64,000 bases of DNA from Bimastos eiseni (GCA_959347315.1 OY365810.1:12861597-12925596); one strand, 5' to 3'; positions 31,791 through 44,910 are shown, counted from the stretch's first letter. Numbers and translations: made by a program. The notes: generated from the letters alone by a model not told the origin.

Positions 31791-34700
31791 TTTATATTTA
31801 GGGAATGATGTCCATATGCTAAAGTGTGAATTCCATCTTCCTGAATTACTCGTTTGTCATCGTCGGCTGAGAGGGCTATGCTGTTTATTTCTTCGGTGTA
31901 GACATCGTGAAAATGCAATCGAATAACATTCATCTTTGTCGATTGTTCTCTCTTATTGAACAGGCAGTCTTTGTTATCTTCGTGAGTGATTGATTTCTCA
32001 ACGACATTCTTCTTCACTTCTTTACATTTCTTGTGGTCCGCTTCAACCATCTTGTACGAATACAGCTTCGATCTTAAATCTACAAACTCTTCAATCTGTT
32101 TACCAGCTGCTTCATCTTTGAACATGACAATGACCTTTTTATTTACACCAATTTCGTTGCCAGAGGGGTGGTCTTTAGGATAGTTGCTAGTGTCGAACCT
32201 ACTTCTAATGTCAGGAGCTATATCAGCGTAGAAATCTTCAGTCTTAAGTTCATAGGTTAAGGAATCCGTATCTGTAAAAAGTAACTTTGCTCTATCTTCG
32301 AACTTTTTCTTGATGTAATTATAATGAAAATCGTACACTATAGTTTTACTCAAGTCCAAAAAATACATGCCAAGATATATAGGCTTGCTATAATATAGCT
32401 TCGTCCGTTTCATGTGAATAGAGATTAGGTTCTCATCGAAAATAGTTCGAGTGTCGTAACTTGTTTTCGCTGCTAGCTTAATGGCTTCCTTCTCACTGCA
32501 AACTAGTTTTATGTCTACACGGGCCTCTATATTTTCACACGTCTTGTCAAACACACTATTGTTCATTAATTTGAAAAAGTCTTTCTCGAAATAGTTGGTC
32601 GCCTTCGTCCTCAGGCTGGTATTTAGATCGATATACTTTTTCAACCAAGCACTTTCTTAAAATTTAATTCCACGATGAATTTTGGTTATCTTCAAACCTA
32701 AGCTTTCATACAACTTTAAATTTTCATAATGGACTATACTTGAATTTATCGTTCAAGTTCGGAATGAGTTTTTGCACATCCGATTCTTTGACTTTCACTC
32801 TCTCTGGAGCAAGAGCATAGTCGTTGTGAATATCATGCAAATTTCTCGGATATTCCAAGTCGACTTCTAATATACACGGTGTTCCTCTCCATTCATTTAG
32901 CTCATCGTTGCTCATCCACTGGAGCCCATGAGTTGGTAGATTTTTACACATACTGCATCCGTACAAATTGTTTGCGTCCAAATAGGTTATAAATGTTGAA
33001 GGCTTGTCATTGTTAAAATGCTTCTCCCATATACTTGTTGTTTGCCTATCCATAACGATGTGAAATGGTGCTAACACCACCTCTTATCCCATGCTTAACC
33101 ATTAGTTTCATATTGTAATCACTCAACAACTCCAACTCTACTCCAGTGAACTTCAATGCGGCGTCCCAAGCAACACCTAAAGAAGCATATTACCAAGCGG
33201 GATCTAGACCATAGTTCTCACTGCATAAATCGCTGAAATTCTCAAATACATCAGCAAGCAGGAGAACATCAGTCACATTATATAAATCGTGGTATTCTCT
33301 CAACGTCTTGAATCCGAATTCATTCCACACCAATATCTGAGTCGTTAAGTATTGAATAGAACGCTGATTTTGGTGGTAGTTCTGTTTCGTTCAAGCGATC
33401 GATGGAATTAAGATAATCGTAAGGATATAATCCTTTTCTAAGCAAGAGATCGAGCTGATTACCAGAATAATGTTTGCTCATATTCTTACACTGATCCTTG
33501 CTTAGGTTCCTCGATAAAGCGTCAAGACTCGATGTCATGAATCTAAAATTATCGATAAAATGTAATTCTCGTTTTGCTCATATTTCCACATTTTTTCATT
33601 CGTAAATTTATCGACCACGACCCTTCTGCTAAATGAGATATACTTTTCTATGTTGCTAGGAATCCAGTTAATCTTTTCGTTATCATCACCTCGTAATTTC
33701 TTTACGAATAATGATTGTCATAACCGGGTAGATTGTCGAACACTACCGGAGAAAACTTGGGGACTTTATATTTTAAATTACAAATCTTGTGAGCGGCGCC
33801 TCTAAATTTACCGGAAAGGTGACACTGATCTCTAACTCGATCATCACCCAGTTCTCCTTCGCATATATGACAAACGGTAACCGAGTCGTATAACGCCTGT
33901 TCTTTCTTTCCGGGCATCATTTTCTTAGGAAATTTAAATCGATTATAAATATCTTTTATATTATCTATAAGAGTGTCTATGAATATCTGAGCTACATCTT
34001 CGTCTTCGCTCTCTGCTGTGAAAGTCACGGCATCTTGTGAATATAGGCCATCGTCAAAACATTTAATATAATGGCAGAAGGAACTTGGAACGTGTTTTTA
34101 ATATCTTTTGTTGTAAGACATGCTGGGATCTGGTTGGCAAGTATCTATTGATTTGTTGAATGACTCAAAATCAGCGAACACTACAAAGGGCACGCTCATC
34201 TATACAACATAGTTCCTGGTTCTGGAAGTTCTATCTTTTGAGCGGCGTGTTAGTAACAGTACTCTGTGTGTCTATTTAATGACTCTTTTCTATTGAATCC
34301 TACTAAACATCGTTTACAATAATACATCGAAGTGTATGAGTTTTTTCGTTATGAACCGCATCAGTCTGTTGAAATTCTTTATCCAACAATAATGCTTCTT
34401 TGTTCTTCAGAAATGAGTAATAGGTCTACACTGAAATCGCTCTCGTGCTTCGATAAATATAACGGGAATAGGTAAACATCTTTCTGGTGACCAAAAACAT
34501 TAATACTAATATTACTATTACTCTCAAACTTACTTATCACATTAGCATCGGCTGCGACTGGGAATTCGATGCTAGACCAATTAAGTTTCTCAGACTGTAT
34601 TTTTAATTCTTTCGTAATNNNNNNNNNNNNNNNNNNNNNNNNNNNNNNNNNNNNNNNNNNNNNNNNNNNNNNNNNNNNNNNNNNNNNNNNNNNNNNNNNN

Positions 34701-35600
34701 NNNNNNNNNNNNNNNNNNNNNNNNNNNNNNNNNNNNNNNNNNNNNNNNNNNNNNNNNNNNNNNNNNNNNNNNNNNNNNNNNNNNNNNNNNNNNNNNNNNN
34801 NNNNNNNNNNNNNNNNNNGTTCCTATCTAATTTTGAACGCTCTAAGTCTCCAGTCACTACCACGCATCTGGAAGGCAGCCATTGATTCTAACATTTTATC
34901 TTACGCGTTGTTATAAATTTCGGTGGAGTCTGACAGAAATCACCTCGGTCGTCGATACAAACGGAAAAAACTCGGTATCTACTTGCCCTGATTTCGTGTC
35001 AAAACGCTTCATTGTGCAGGTGAGGACAAAATTGACCTCTGTCTGTCGATTTCTAGAACAAAAGGTCTTCCAGTTGTGGTTGAGCTGCTTTGAGAAAAGA
35101 TGTGGCGTCAATTCCGTTTGCTCCTTCGATCGTGTATTGTTTCGTGAAGCCCTTGATAGCTGTAGCCGTTTCTTTTATTTTACGTGTTTTCAAAAGAATT
35201 TTACCGAATATAGAATTCACTTTGGCTTTCAGTGCTTCTATCTTATAGTTCATCTTTCTCTTTGGTTCTTCAGGTATATACCCTTCAATTCACTTTGCGA
35301 ATGTAATAATCGCTGATTTAGTCTTAAAGATAATTTTTCGTGCTGTCGTAACTGGTATGGGAACGAGTGTTGGGATTCCAATATCGGGAAAGGGCGCGTC
35401 CATCAAACTAGCATTGGATGAGATTGGAGCAAAATGTGAGATTGAGTGTTTGAGCCCCGTGAGCTTCAATTTTACTAATCAAATCTGCTTTACGCAGCCT
35501 CGTATAACCAACCATACCCTTCTGTTTCGCAATTTTTCTTAGTTCAATAACAGTCTGCTTCGAGTATTCCAATTTATATTGGGATGATATTCCTTTAAGA
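31787..35600 (-). pseudogene. Protein-primed DNA polymerase B, broken and gapped
   Basis: Read from ~35600 leftward. A SAP/Rho-N-like N-terminal domain (VIELRKIAKQKGMVGYTRLR) comes first, then the conserved N-terminal block (YTIEGANGIDATSFL, VNFVLTCTMKR). The assembly gap 34619-34818 follows. Next come exonuclease motif I (VPFVVFADFESF) and a CxxC/CxxxxxxxHxxC zinc region (VCHICEGELG, DQCHLSGKFRGAAHKICN at 33702-34028). Then palm motif A (YLDANNLYGCSM in 32724-33080), motif B (KLMNNSVFDKT, with Asp where Gly is usual) and motif C (FTDTDSLTYEL) in 31787-32644. Stops or shifts separate the pieces near 34890, 34210, 33690, 33300, 33080 and 32650. The domain order is that of Polinton PolB, which replicates the element by protein priming. 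Not active here. Confidence 0.85.
34619..34818. other. Assembly gap (200 N)
   Basis: Exactly 200 undefined bases, probably a placeholder length. It falls within the N-terminal third of the polymerase pseudogene, so missing motifs there cannot be judged. Confidence 1.
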
Positions 35601-35664
35601 TGTGTAGAAATATGTTCAGTGCTATTAATTTTATATTATACAAGATTTGTCTTGTTTGTTGAAC

Positions 35665-35958
35665 AATGACTCATCATCGAAACTATTGGAAATCCTCGTT
35701 ACGTTTAACCTATTGGTGGACGTTTTGACCAGTGACTTAGGTTTGTGAATGAATTTTGGCTTATCATCGAAACTATTGGAAATTTCCTGACCTTTTTGAC
35801 CTACTGGTTGATATTTGATCTGGGGCTTTGGTTTGTGTATGAATTGGTTATTTTTAACCTAGTTATAGGTAAATAATGCGTTTTGGCAACCTATTAGGTG
35901 GGCAAATTGACCAATGTTATGGCAAAATGTTACGCCAGATAGCAACAAATGCATCTAC
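35665..35958 (-). repeat. Polinton right terminal inverted repeat with internal tandem copies
   Basis: It complements the left TIR. The region also carries two tandem copies of CATCGAAACTATTGGAAAT (about 35672 and 35767), each followed by a (T/C)TTTGACC...GG(T/G)TTGTG(A/T)ATGAATT block. The right arm is therefore longer than the left. Confidence 0.7.
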
Positions 35959-35964
35959 TACAGA
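35959..35964. repeat. Polinton target-site duplication, right (TACAGA)
   Basis: Identical to 23730-23735; see the left copy for the alternative register. Confidence 0.55.
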
Positions 35965-37531
35965 GCGTTCGGATGCTTAGGAATACATTTGAAGCACTAG
36001 GGCTCTGGCAATAACAAATAATCGGCTTATAACCATAACCATAACCAAGTGTTTTTATTGTCTCCAAAACAACAAACAAAATTATAAAGTGTTGACAATC
36101 AGCTGGGAGGCAATAGGGACTAATAGAAACCCTTAAAGGACAGAAAATCCTGTAATCAGGGTCACCCTTACATTAGATTGATAGTTGCAGTTGGTTAGGT
36201 CTAAGAAATACATTGGCAATTAGTCAGAAACTTAACTAGTTAGTTATTCTATATAATCATGATGAAGACGATAAAGACGCGCAATGAGACAATTATAGAT
36301 CCATTAAATAATTCCGCAATTTTATTTAAAATACGTTAAGATTATTTAGAGAGCACAATTCATCCGGAATGACGTTCCATGCTTTAGGGCTTAATACAAC
36401 GTACGAGTGTTGAATCAGGTTATAGGAAATTTCAAGAGATGTCGCCCAAAGAGCAAGATGCAGATGCCTCGATACCAAGCAGATAGAGAGGGAGGAGTAC
36501 AAGTAGAAACACGAATCATTATATCATATAAGCTGTTAAAAACAAAATATAGTTCATGAAGTTCTAACATTACATACGTACATCACTTACTTATATCACA
36601 TAAGCTGCTAAGAGCAATATATGTTATGAATTCACCAGCTTTAAGTTGAAGTTTAAGTCCTGTGCGATCAAAACAATCGGGGTGTGAAGTGGCTTGAACA
36701 AACAGTTGAGTTTTTGGTTAGCTGTGATTGCTTTCAGATGCGTAGCGTGTCCAAATTTTATCGCATGATCAGGCTTCGACCACAGAAACTTGTCACATAA
36801 TCACATGAGGTCTGAGTTTCAGTTGATAAATTGCCTCAAACTTTCAACAACAATAATTTATTATTACAATTCCTCAAATTGACATTCTTGATCCCGTGCA
36901 AGTTTTTATAGTTAGCACATGATCAAAGCAACGAATATTAAAAGTTGGCAGTGATCTCATTAACCTAGCATGATTCCTTAAAGGGAATTGCAAAGACCAT
37001 GTCAAGTGGGAACCTGGAATACATGAATATAGAATTTTATGCATTATGTTGTTGAATTTTAAATAGACGTAGTAGATCCAGACAACGATGCTGCAAACAG
37101 AAACGTAAATATTGTGCTGTCGTGGTCTGTGGAAGAGCGACGGTAAGTGGTCTCCTCGAGATTTGCCAAGAACTGTATTTAGTTCGAAATAAAGTACCAA
37201 GCCATATGTCGTAACTATCGACTTTTAAACATGGGAAATAGAGATTTTTAATTCGACACTGCATATCTTACGCATAATCCGGCGAGATTCGGCTCTATTT
37301 AACAACTGTTCACTAATAAAAAGTTATTAATCACCCACTCTATTATGTAAAACAGATATTGAAAATGATGATTAAAAGAATTTAGGCTTTAATGGAAAAT
37401 CTATTAAAATGAATACAGCATTAGAAGAAGTTGCATTGGCTAGCCACTTACATAGAAGCTGCATCCATTCACATAATTCTGCTTAAGTAGAGGCTCATCT
37501 TTCTCATTGTAATGGAAAGGAGAGAGTCGGC
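35965..37531. other. Intergenic, no gene seen
   Basis: AT-rich with scattered short frames and no domain. Confidence 0.55.
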
Positions 37532-37539
37532 TATGGACC

Positions 37540-39219
37540 CAGTGGCGTAGCGAGAGAGCGAGTGGGGCGAACCGACCCCAGGTGCACTTGTCCTAGGGAT
37601 GGCATTTTCGGTAAAAAAAACTAACGAAAAAATTATTTTTGAATATGTTGCATTCTTCAGCATTCTTGTTGCTCTTGTCTAAACCTGGCACAATGCTTTT
37701 TAACTTTTTCTCGACTTAAAACTAACATACAGGATATACCAAAGTACCATCGACTTGACCGAATGGCACCTAGTGTTTTTAGACAACAGAGCGGTCCTCA
37801 GGTTGTTTGGTGCCCTTTTCAGTCATTTATATAAGATATACAAGAGCGCCCCATCCCCGCTGCATAAACAGTAGGATGTGAGAAAATATGGGGTCAGGCA
37901 CACACTGCACGGGGAAAATAAAAATTATTTTTTGTCAAAATGTTTAGACGATTCTGGCAAAGGAAACTCAATAGGGAAGAGCGGAAGATTTAATTGAATA
38001 TCGTTGTTGGAATTGAAATTAGCCTAAAACTAGTTTTTAATAACTAATTTATGAATTTGTTTTTGTATCATCATCAAATTTTTTCCTGGAAATATAACTG
38101 TATTATTCCAAAAATTCGGCGACCCTAAAATTTGGCGCCCTAGGCGGCTTCCTGTGTCGCATATAGACTCCCGCAAACGAGAGTTTAGACATTATCATTA
38201 TTACTAAATTTATTTCATTCGATTGGTGCGAAAATAATTGCGAAATTAAATTAACTTGCTTTCTCTTTCGATTAATATAATACAAATTTGCAGCCGACAG
38301 GATCATCTGCACTGCTTTTATATATTTATTATTTTCATCAAGACTTGATTTCAACTTACTGGCCAAATACGTTTACACTAACTTTAGTTTGGCCCCTACC
38401 ACTAAAAAATATTCATTTATTTTGTGTGTTTTTTTACTTGTGTACGTTTAATAGATTGTATTGACTGTGTTTAGTACCGGAAATATCCAGGAAGTAGGAC
38501 TGCCCATGTCAAGTGCCTACATCCTATATCCATGTTGTTTAATATTTTAATAAAAGTATGAAACCGTACCGTATCTGTAATCTGCATAATAAATTACCAG
38601 TTACTAGTATATTCCAATTACAAATGCCCTGGTAAAAATATCTCTGCCACTTGTCAGTTGTCACCAGCCGCCAGACTTACCATGGTCCCAGCATAATTAA
38701 ATGATATTATTTACGACTTTCTTTTCAATATGTAGAAAGAGAAATAATACAAATAATACATAAAAATATACATTTTTACTGTTTAAGTTTAATTTTGTAT
38801 GAACTTTATAATTTTCGATCTAGCCTTCAAGACGTTTAGTAACTTTAATTGTGAGGCTTGCTTTACTATTTGCTTTATAAATAGTTTATTCCTTAATTAA
38901 ATGCTATCTTATTCTATTTTCTTATTTTTATATAAAATGATAGCACATTTTTGATTAGTCAAACAGTTTTAATTCTAACTGACTGACAGTGCTTGCTTTT
39001 GCTGATGCTGTAACTAACTGTATATATAATGAATTGAATACTGAATAGAACAATCATAATGTATATATTGAAAACACTCTAAACAGGTGTCTTATTCTTA
39101 TGCCTATCTCCCCCTTTGTGCATATCATGGGATATGCACAAGAATAAAGTGATGGAAATATAGAAAGGGGCGGTATTTTGTGCCTTCTCCCCAGAGAGTT
39201 TTGCCTCGCTACGTCACTG
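37540..39219. mobile_element. 1680-bp hAT-type element with perfect target duplication
   Basis: It starts CAGTGGCGTAGCGAG. Its right end is CTCGCTACGTCACTG, the inverted counterpart with one mismatch. TATGGACC flanks it exactly at 37532-37539 and 39220-39227. The interior is AT-rich with no hAT transposase signature, so it is non-autonomous or decayed. An inner GGCGCCCTAGGCGG segment at about 38128 is also repeat-like. Confidence 0.85.
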
Positions 39220-39227
39220 TATGGACC

Positions 39228-42200
39228 TGTTCGACTTCATCGCAGAGAATGACATATGCCAGAGGACGTTGCTCATCATTTCTTCCGTCATATCGTAGTA
39301 ACAATGGTAGATGTTCACAAGTGGTTGTACATTTGGATGTTAAGGACGAAAACAGCCTGATCGTGTTAAACACTGGTAGGTTACAGCTACTCGAGTTTGG
39401 TTCTGGTGCATATTTGAAGGAAGACATCTACACCGAATCTGAAGGTCGTTGGTACATGCAGAATTATGCAGAATTACGGGTGCATCTTAAATTTCTTTAT
39501 TACATGCTCACACTTCTCAGGAGCTTTTACCAATTGCTTATCGATAAAGGATCATTTGCGCAACAGACAAGAACATTTCATCTTGTCTTTAAATACTTCG
39601 TATTTATCACGTGGAGTGAAGAGGAATAGGCCTACTATCGTCATAAAACTAAAAAAAAGGTTTGAAATTTGTAATAAAATTACTGAAATGAACTGTTCTT
39701 GTCATCGGTAGCATAAATTTCCTCAGTGCCATCGAATTATATTTATAGAATTGAAAGACTTGATCGGCTTGAATAAACGCCTCTCAACGACCTAGCCCGG
39801 AGTCATTTTTTTTCATCAACGGATGTCAATTAAACTTGATCACGATTTGCAACGGAGTTGATTCCTCAAGAGGATCTTCCGTACTGTACTTGAACCGTGA
39901 TCGTGATCTCAACATTTCTACAGCGCCCACAAAAGCGAAGTCGCGGGAACCAGAACATTCACAGGCGTTTAATCCCTAAAAAATCGATAGGCAGAGGGTA
40001 TAACCCAAAAAGTTAAGCAGGTCAGACGGCCAAAGTGGATGGTGTTTGGAGTTGAAATAGCGAGGGAAGGAGTGAGGCCGAAGAGGAGGAATCAGGGACA
40101 CGGTTTTCGAAAAGCAATGTTTTCAGTTAAGAGCGGAAAACCTGTGAGGAGATATCAAAAGGCGATGATACTTTGGTGAGTTCCTAGGATGAATCGGATA
40201 TTTGTGTAATACACAGGCATCGTAAAATCTTAATTTTTAAAGCGTCACTCTATAGTGACTAGGAGAATAACGGCTGCGCAAGATCCACCCCTCCTGCAAG
40301 GAAGCGAGCGTGTATCAGAGGGAGCTGAAACTACTTGGTATCATCGTTACAATTTACAAGTGCGTTGCGTGCCACGTTTCATGTTAATCGGGTGGTGGGG
40401 ATCTGTGCCGGAGCTATACATGCTCTCCGGGCGTTGAGGATTCATGACCTCCCCGCCGAGAGCCTGCACGCAGTAGCCATATCTACCACCATCTCTTGAC
40501 TTCCATGCTCCTCCCCAGCTTGGTGGGGGCTGACAACAGGTGCATAGGACCGTCTATATTTGTATTGCGAATTTATGCATCAAGATAAAGAGATATAATA
40601 AGTTAATTAAAATGTTCCTTGTCAGATTGTGTTTTGTTGGATAAATTATAAAACTGATATCAATAAATCAACACAATTTCCTAGATCAGTGGTTCTCAAC
40701 TGTTTGGCATCATGGCACATTTGAGATCTTTGGAAATTCATGCGGCACAACATTGAACTAAAATGACACAGACAAATATACTGCTGTAGGCCTACTGTGA
40801 ATCTGAAAGGTCTTACACATAAGAATTTAAATGTACCCATTCATGTATACTTACTTAAAGTTGAAACAGTTTATCACATCAGGATTATACACTGACTTAC
40901 CTCCTATAGTATCATGGGCTGCGGCAGTGTAGCGGTATGTTCAGTGCCTCGTAATAAAACGTAATCATTTAGGCTAAGCAGGTTATAATATAAACTTATA
41001 GTAACCATGTGAAGGTAGCTGAATTCCTCTTTCTCCTAATGCATAAATTCGGAATACACTCAGTGACACGCAGCCTACATGTATTAGCGTAAGTCAGTCA
41101 GTCAGTCAAAATCTGGATACGACAGCTTGATGAGTTCGGTTTTCAGTCTTGAGTGAAAAGCAGCAGAGCGTGAATTGCAGAAAGGATGAGACCAGAGGCC
41201 GAAACGAAGAAGGTATGACGATGAGCGAGTAGACGCGGGTGGTTTGATGGCATGTAGCTGGTGACGTCCCGCTCTTAAGAGTACCACTTTTGCATGATTA
41301 TGACGGCATCGTCGCAAACAAATGATTATTGGCACGTTATTTAAACAAAACTAGGTATTGGGAAGATACAAGAGCCCCTCTCCGTCCACCATCATATCCA
41401 ATCTGCCTCCTCTGACCCCCTAATCCTAACGACGTCACTGAGGAGCACCAATGCACTCAGAGTATGATGTATTCAAATTACTGGATTGCAGAAGCACTAC
41501 TATCTAACTGATGACATGTAGTTCTTGACATAAACAATACGTTGGACAGTAGTGAGGTAAGTGGCCGTTCTGAGGATTCGCCCTTTGCCCTATTACGTAA
41601 CACCCTGTGACCTCATTCATTGTCTCAGCCTGACTCGTAGCCCCACCCACCTCTCAATCATCAATTGCTATGGTAGCACACTTGACCTTTGAACTGTAAA
41701 CAACCTGCCAAACATTCAATGTTCTCCTGCAGCGACCTTTGCACTCTCTGGCACTAATCAATTGTCTAGCGCCAACTTTAAAATAGCGGCGGTGGGCGGC
41801 CCCTAACCCTAAACAATAAACATAATCAATGGGGACTAAAATAACCCCAATAGCCCATTATCTTGGCTGGCTGACCTTTGAACTGAACATCTGGTATCTT
41901 ATCAGTGACCTTTATAAGCACAGACAATGCTTCTTGCATACCTAGGCAATTGACATTGTGCCACGACCTGAAAAATAAACATGTCACGTGATGTACATTT
42001 TACTCAGTACGCATGCACTCAACAATTGCATGAATCAGTAAATAACGACTACAAATCACTCCTAACCCAAACTACAAGATCGAAATTTGAAAGAAAAAAT
42101 TAAAATTTTAATATTCATGAACCTTTGCAAGTGTCTCACAATCGGCAGTATGTATACTACTGTAATTTCGCACAAGATAATTGAAAACATAAGCATGGCT

Positions 42201-42410
42201 TACGTATACATTCGATTTACTACATATCTATAGTAATTAACCATAACAATATAATTAAACCTACAACGATTTGCATTCTGTCTAATGAATAAGTTAGGCT
42301 TTTACAGCGTTCACGCAAAGTTCTAATCTCGTGTTAGATACTCAAAGATCAAGTGTGCAATGTCTGTCGACCATTACATAAACAGAGCTTCAATAATGCA
42401 ACCCAGATGT
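39228..42410. other. Intergenic, no supported gene
   Basis: A + strand frame at 39180-39629 starts inside the hAT element and ends without a domain. A hAT-like terminus, CAGTGGTTCTCAAC, occurs at 40687 without an identifiable partner end. A GC-richer stretch at 40250-40560 has no recognised content. Confidence 0.5.
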
Positions 42411-42429
42411 GCATAAGAATTGAGACATG

Positions 42430-42560
42430 TACAGAGATAGAGGCAGACAGAGACTAACACGGAGACGAAGAAACAGACGGACGAGCAGATGGACAGACGG
42501 ACGGACGGACAGACGGATGGACAGATAGACAGACAGGCAAACATCCATACAGACAGACAT
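42430..42560. repeat. (GACA/GACG)n microsatellite
   Basis: A run of ACAGACGGACGG-type tetranucleotides with GATG and GGCA variants. Confidence 0.8.
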
Positions 42561-43234
42561 CCAGTTGCATACTAGTCTATCTTATAACAGCAGAATTGTT
42601 AATAATTAAAACTCACGTTTAATTAAAGCATCAATATCTCCAAGTAACTATTCTAAAACTTAGACCTTATCTCTTAATACAATGATGTTTAGAATTAAGA
42701 ATACAGGTCTACAACCAAGCACCGATGGTATGGTGAACTTTAAGATGCTAAGAAGCTATCTGGTAGATTACAATGAGTTCTAGGGTCTTCTTCTAAGACC
42801 ATATCTGGTTTTGGCAAACACAATAAAAATACAATGTACATGAAATCAGCTCTGACCACACAAATAAGTCCAGTATAAACCACATTAGAAATTATATTTT
42901 ATTGACATGCCATATATATATATACATACACACAATAGTTTGATGAATTGAAGCTCTTGTATAATGGACTTTGATTTCGAAGCTGAAGAATATGTTGAGT
43001 TGAAGAATGTATAAAAACATAGGTATAGACCTGTGTAGGGAATTTAAGTTTGAAGCATTTAAATTATTATGTATTGGAGTTTGGGTTTGGAATTGAAGCA
43101 ATTGTTAGATTAAGTAAGTGAGTAAGTAAACCAGTATTTGGAATGTAAGAAAAGCCCATGGGTGGAATATACCAAACAAAAGCATGCGACGAGTAAGTAA
43201 GTAAGTGAGTAAGAAAACCAATGTTCAGAAATAT
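42561..43234. other. Intergenic, no gene seen
   Basis: A short (TA)n lies at about 42912 and two (AGTA)n runs at about 43112-43130 and 43193-43212. Confidence 0.5.
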
Positions 43235-43475
43235 CTGATATGGAAGTTCCAACTAATCCTCCAAATGATTCCACGATTTCAAATTTGGAATCTGCTACAG
43301 GCAATGTAATTGTCTGAGGGAGTTCAGTTATCAAGAGATATCTAGCTTCTCCATTGAAGTTATATCTGATATGTCTGTGAAATAAACCTGTACCATATTG
43401 CCAGACTTTTTCCATATATTCCGTTGAAGCTCGAAAATCATTGGTTGCTTGAAGACACAGAAATGTCAATGCAAC
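43235..43475 (-). other. Possible isolated exon, unrecognised
   Basis: The minus strand reads TNDFRASTEYMEKVWQYGTG, then RYNFNGEARYLLITELPQ and KFEIVESFGGLVGTS without stops. The sequence is non-repetitive and has a globular-protein look. A plausible acceptor (TTTCTGTGTCTTCAAG) precedes it on that strand. No clear donor is found and I do not recognise the family. Confidence 0.25.
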
Positions 43476-44910
43476 GCAAGTGCATTGCATACCACCGCCG
43501 ACAAATCTCTTTGGCTCAATGTGCCTTGTACTAAATATTTTTGGTCTTCTTGGCTTACAGTTACAAAGCCGTATTCATTTTCAGAGTCTGTCTAGAAATT
43601 GCAATTGATAGTAATTAATATTTGACAGCAGTTGACACTACATTTGTCCTCAATGACTCCTCATTCATATATGATGTATACTATACACACTCGCCAATGT
43701 CTGCACATTCCAATATTATAATTGAAGACATTTTGAGCGCATCTAAGTGGACCACTTAATGAGTGAATAAAAGATATGGGGTCAATAAACTGGTCGCACA
43801 AAAATACGTGTTACTTTTTGCCTTGCCACTCTCCCATAATTTGGACCCCAAAGCTCAGCAATAAGAGCGTTTTGGTGGGGCTGAAGGCTGAGGGTGTGTG
43901 AATAGCCATTTATTTTAAGTGTAGAATGTTAATGCAGAATTGTTCAAGTAGAAAGTCTTATTTTAAACTGGAATAACTTAACCTATCGCTGTTCTTTTCC
44001 TCCTGCAAGCCTTGTTGCCGAAATGTCTCATTTTCCATACTGGTTACAGATCTGCCATCATGATCGAGACAACGGCTACTGTTCTAATCTTTGGCTTGAG
44101 AAAATGTGGCGATATCTTTTTCGCCGCAACGCTTTCCAGGCATGGTTGCTAATTAAGCTGTAAAGCCTTATCCTTACTAATAAAAGAATACTAAGCCTGT
44201 GATTTGTGAAAGAAATTAAATGAAGAAGCCTGCAGGCGAATATCGTACACGTTATGGCCGAGGCTCATAGATGGTAGCGGTTTAAAACATAAGCCAAATA
44301 GCCAAACGTCATTACGTTGCTTAATGACTTAATCATTAAATGACATAATCACTTCATGACTTAGTGACCTAGTCACCTATTCACTCTTCCCTCTTGACTC
44401 ACTTATTGACCTAATGACGCACCACTTTGATGACTTAATACTCTATGACGCGATCATGTACTGACTAATTCACCTAATCACCTCGTCTTTTTTCACTTGG
44501 CTCAAACTTACTTAGAGGCCGTCCATAAATGACGAAATGTGACGTCGCATCAAACATTGAAATGAGTAATTTTACTTTAAAACTTCACTCAATTAAACAA
44601 TGTCCACTTAATTAATAGGTATTGTTTTTACAATTTAACAACACCGGTTATGATTATTGCATTTTAAGTTGTGAATTGTTTCATTTTAGGCTGAATGTTG
44701 TGGTCAGATGTTTAGTCTTAGGTAGTCAGTTGAACGTGATTGACTCTTAAGCTACTCAAGTTGTATGCTTTACCCTATGTTACTCGTGTAAGAAATTTTT
44801 TTATCAGTTTCAAACGACTGTTTTCTTACTTCTCACGATAATTGGACCTGTCGTCACTTAAGGGCATCATATAATGGGATGTTAATTCATTATGTAATTC
44901 GTTGCATTGC
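43476..44910. other. Intergenic, no gene seen
   Basis: About 44320-44490 is built from degenerate TGACTTAATCA/CACCTA-like short repeats. Confidence 0.5.

Larger units (their letters stand above)
23736..35958. mobile_element. Polinton/Maverick element, defective, ~12.2 kb
   Basis: A self-synthesising, virus-related DNA transposon recognised by its gene set and ends. The set is a retroviral-type integrase, protein-primed DNA polymerase B, adenain-type protease, double-jelly-roll capsid remnant, fibre-like protein and several Polinton-specific conserved proteins. Imperfect inverted repeats bound it (23736-23965 and 35665-35958). Integrase is on the minus strand at the left, structural genes on the plus strand in the middle, and fibre, protease and polymerase on the minus strand at the right. 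Complete elements are usually 15-20 kb. This one lacks a readable packaging ATPase, has a shortened capsid gene and has stops or frameshifts in nearly every gene. It is an old, immobile copy. A 200-N gap lies in the polymerase. Confidence 0.9.

Noticed and set aside
31546..32183. Plus-strand frames across the protease and polymerase
   Set aside because: Antisense shadows of the minus strand genes.
39180..39629. 149-codon frame as a host gene
   Set aside because: It starts inside the right end of the hAT element and continues into unique DNA without a domain; most likely chance.
40687..40800. hAT element starting CAGTGGTTCTCAAC
   Set aside because: Only one terminus found, so no borders can be set.
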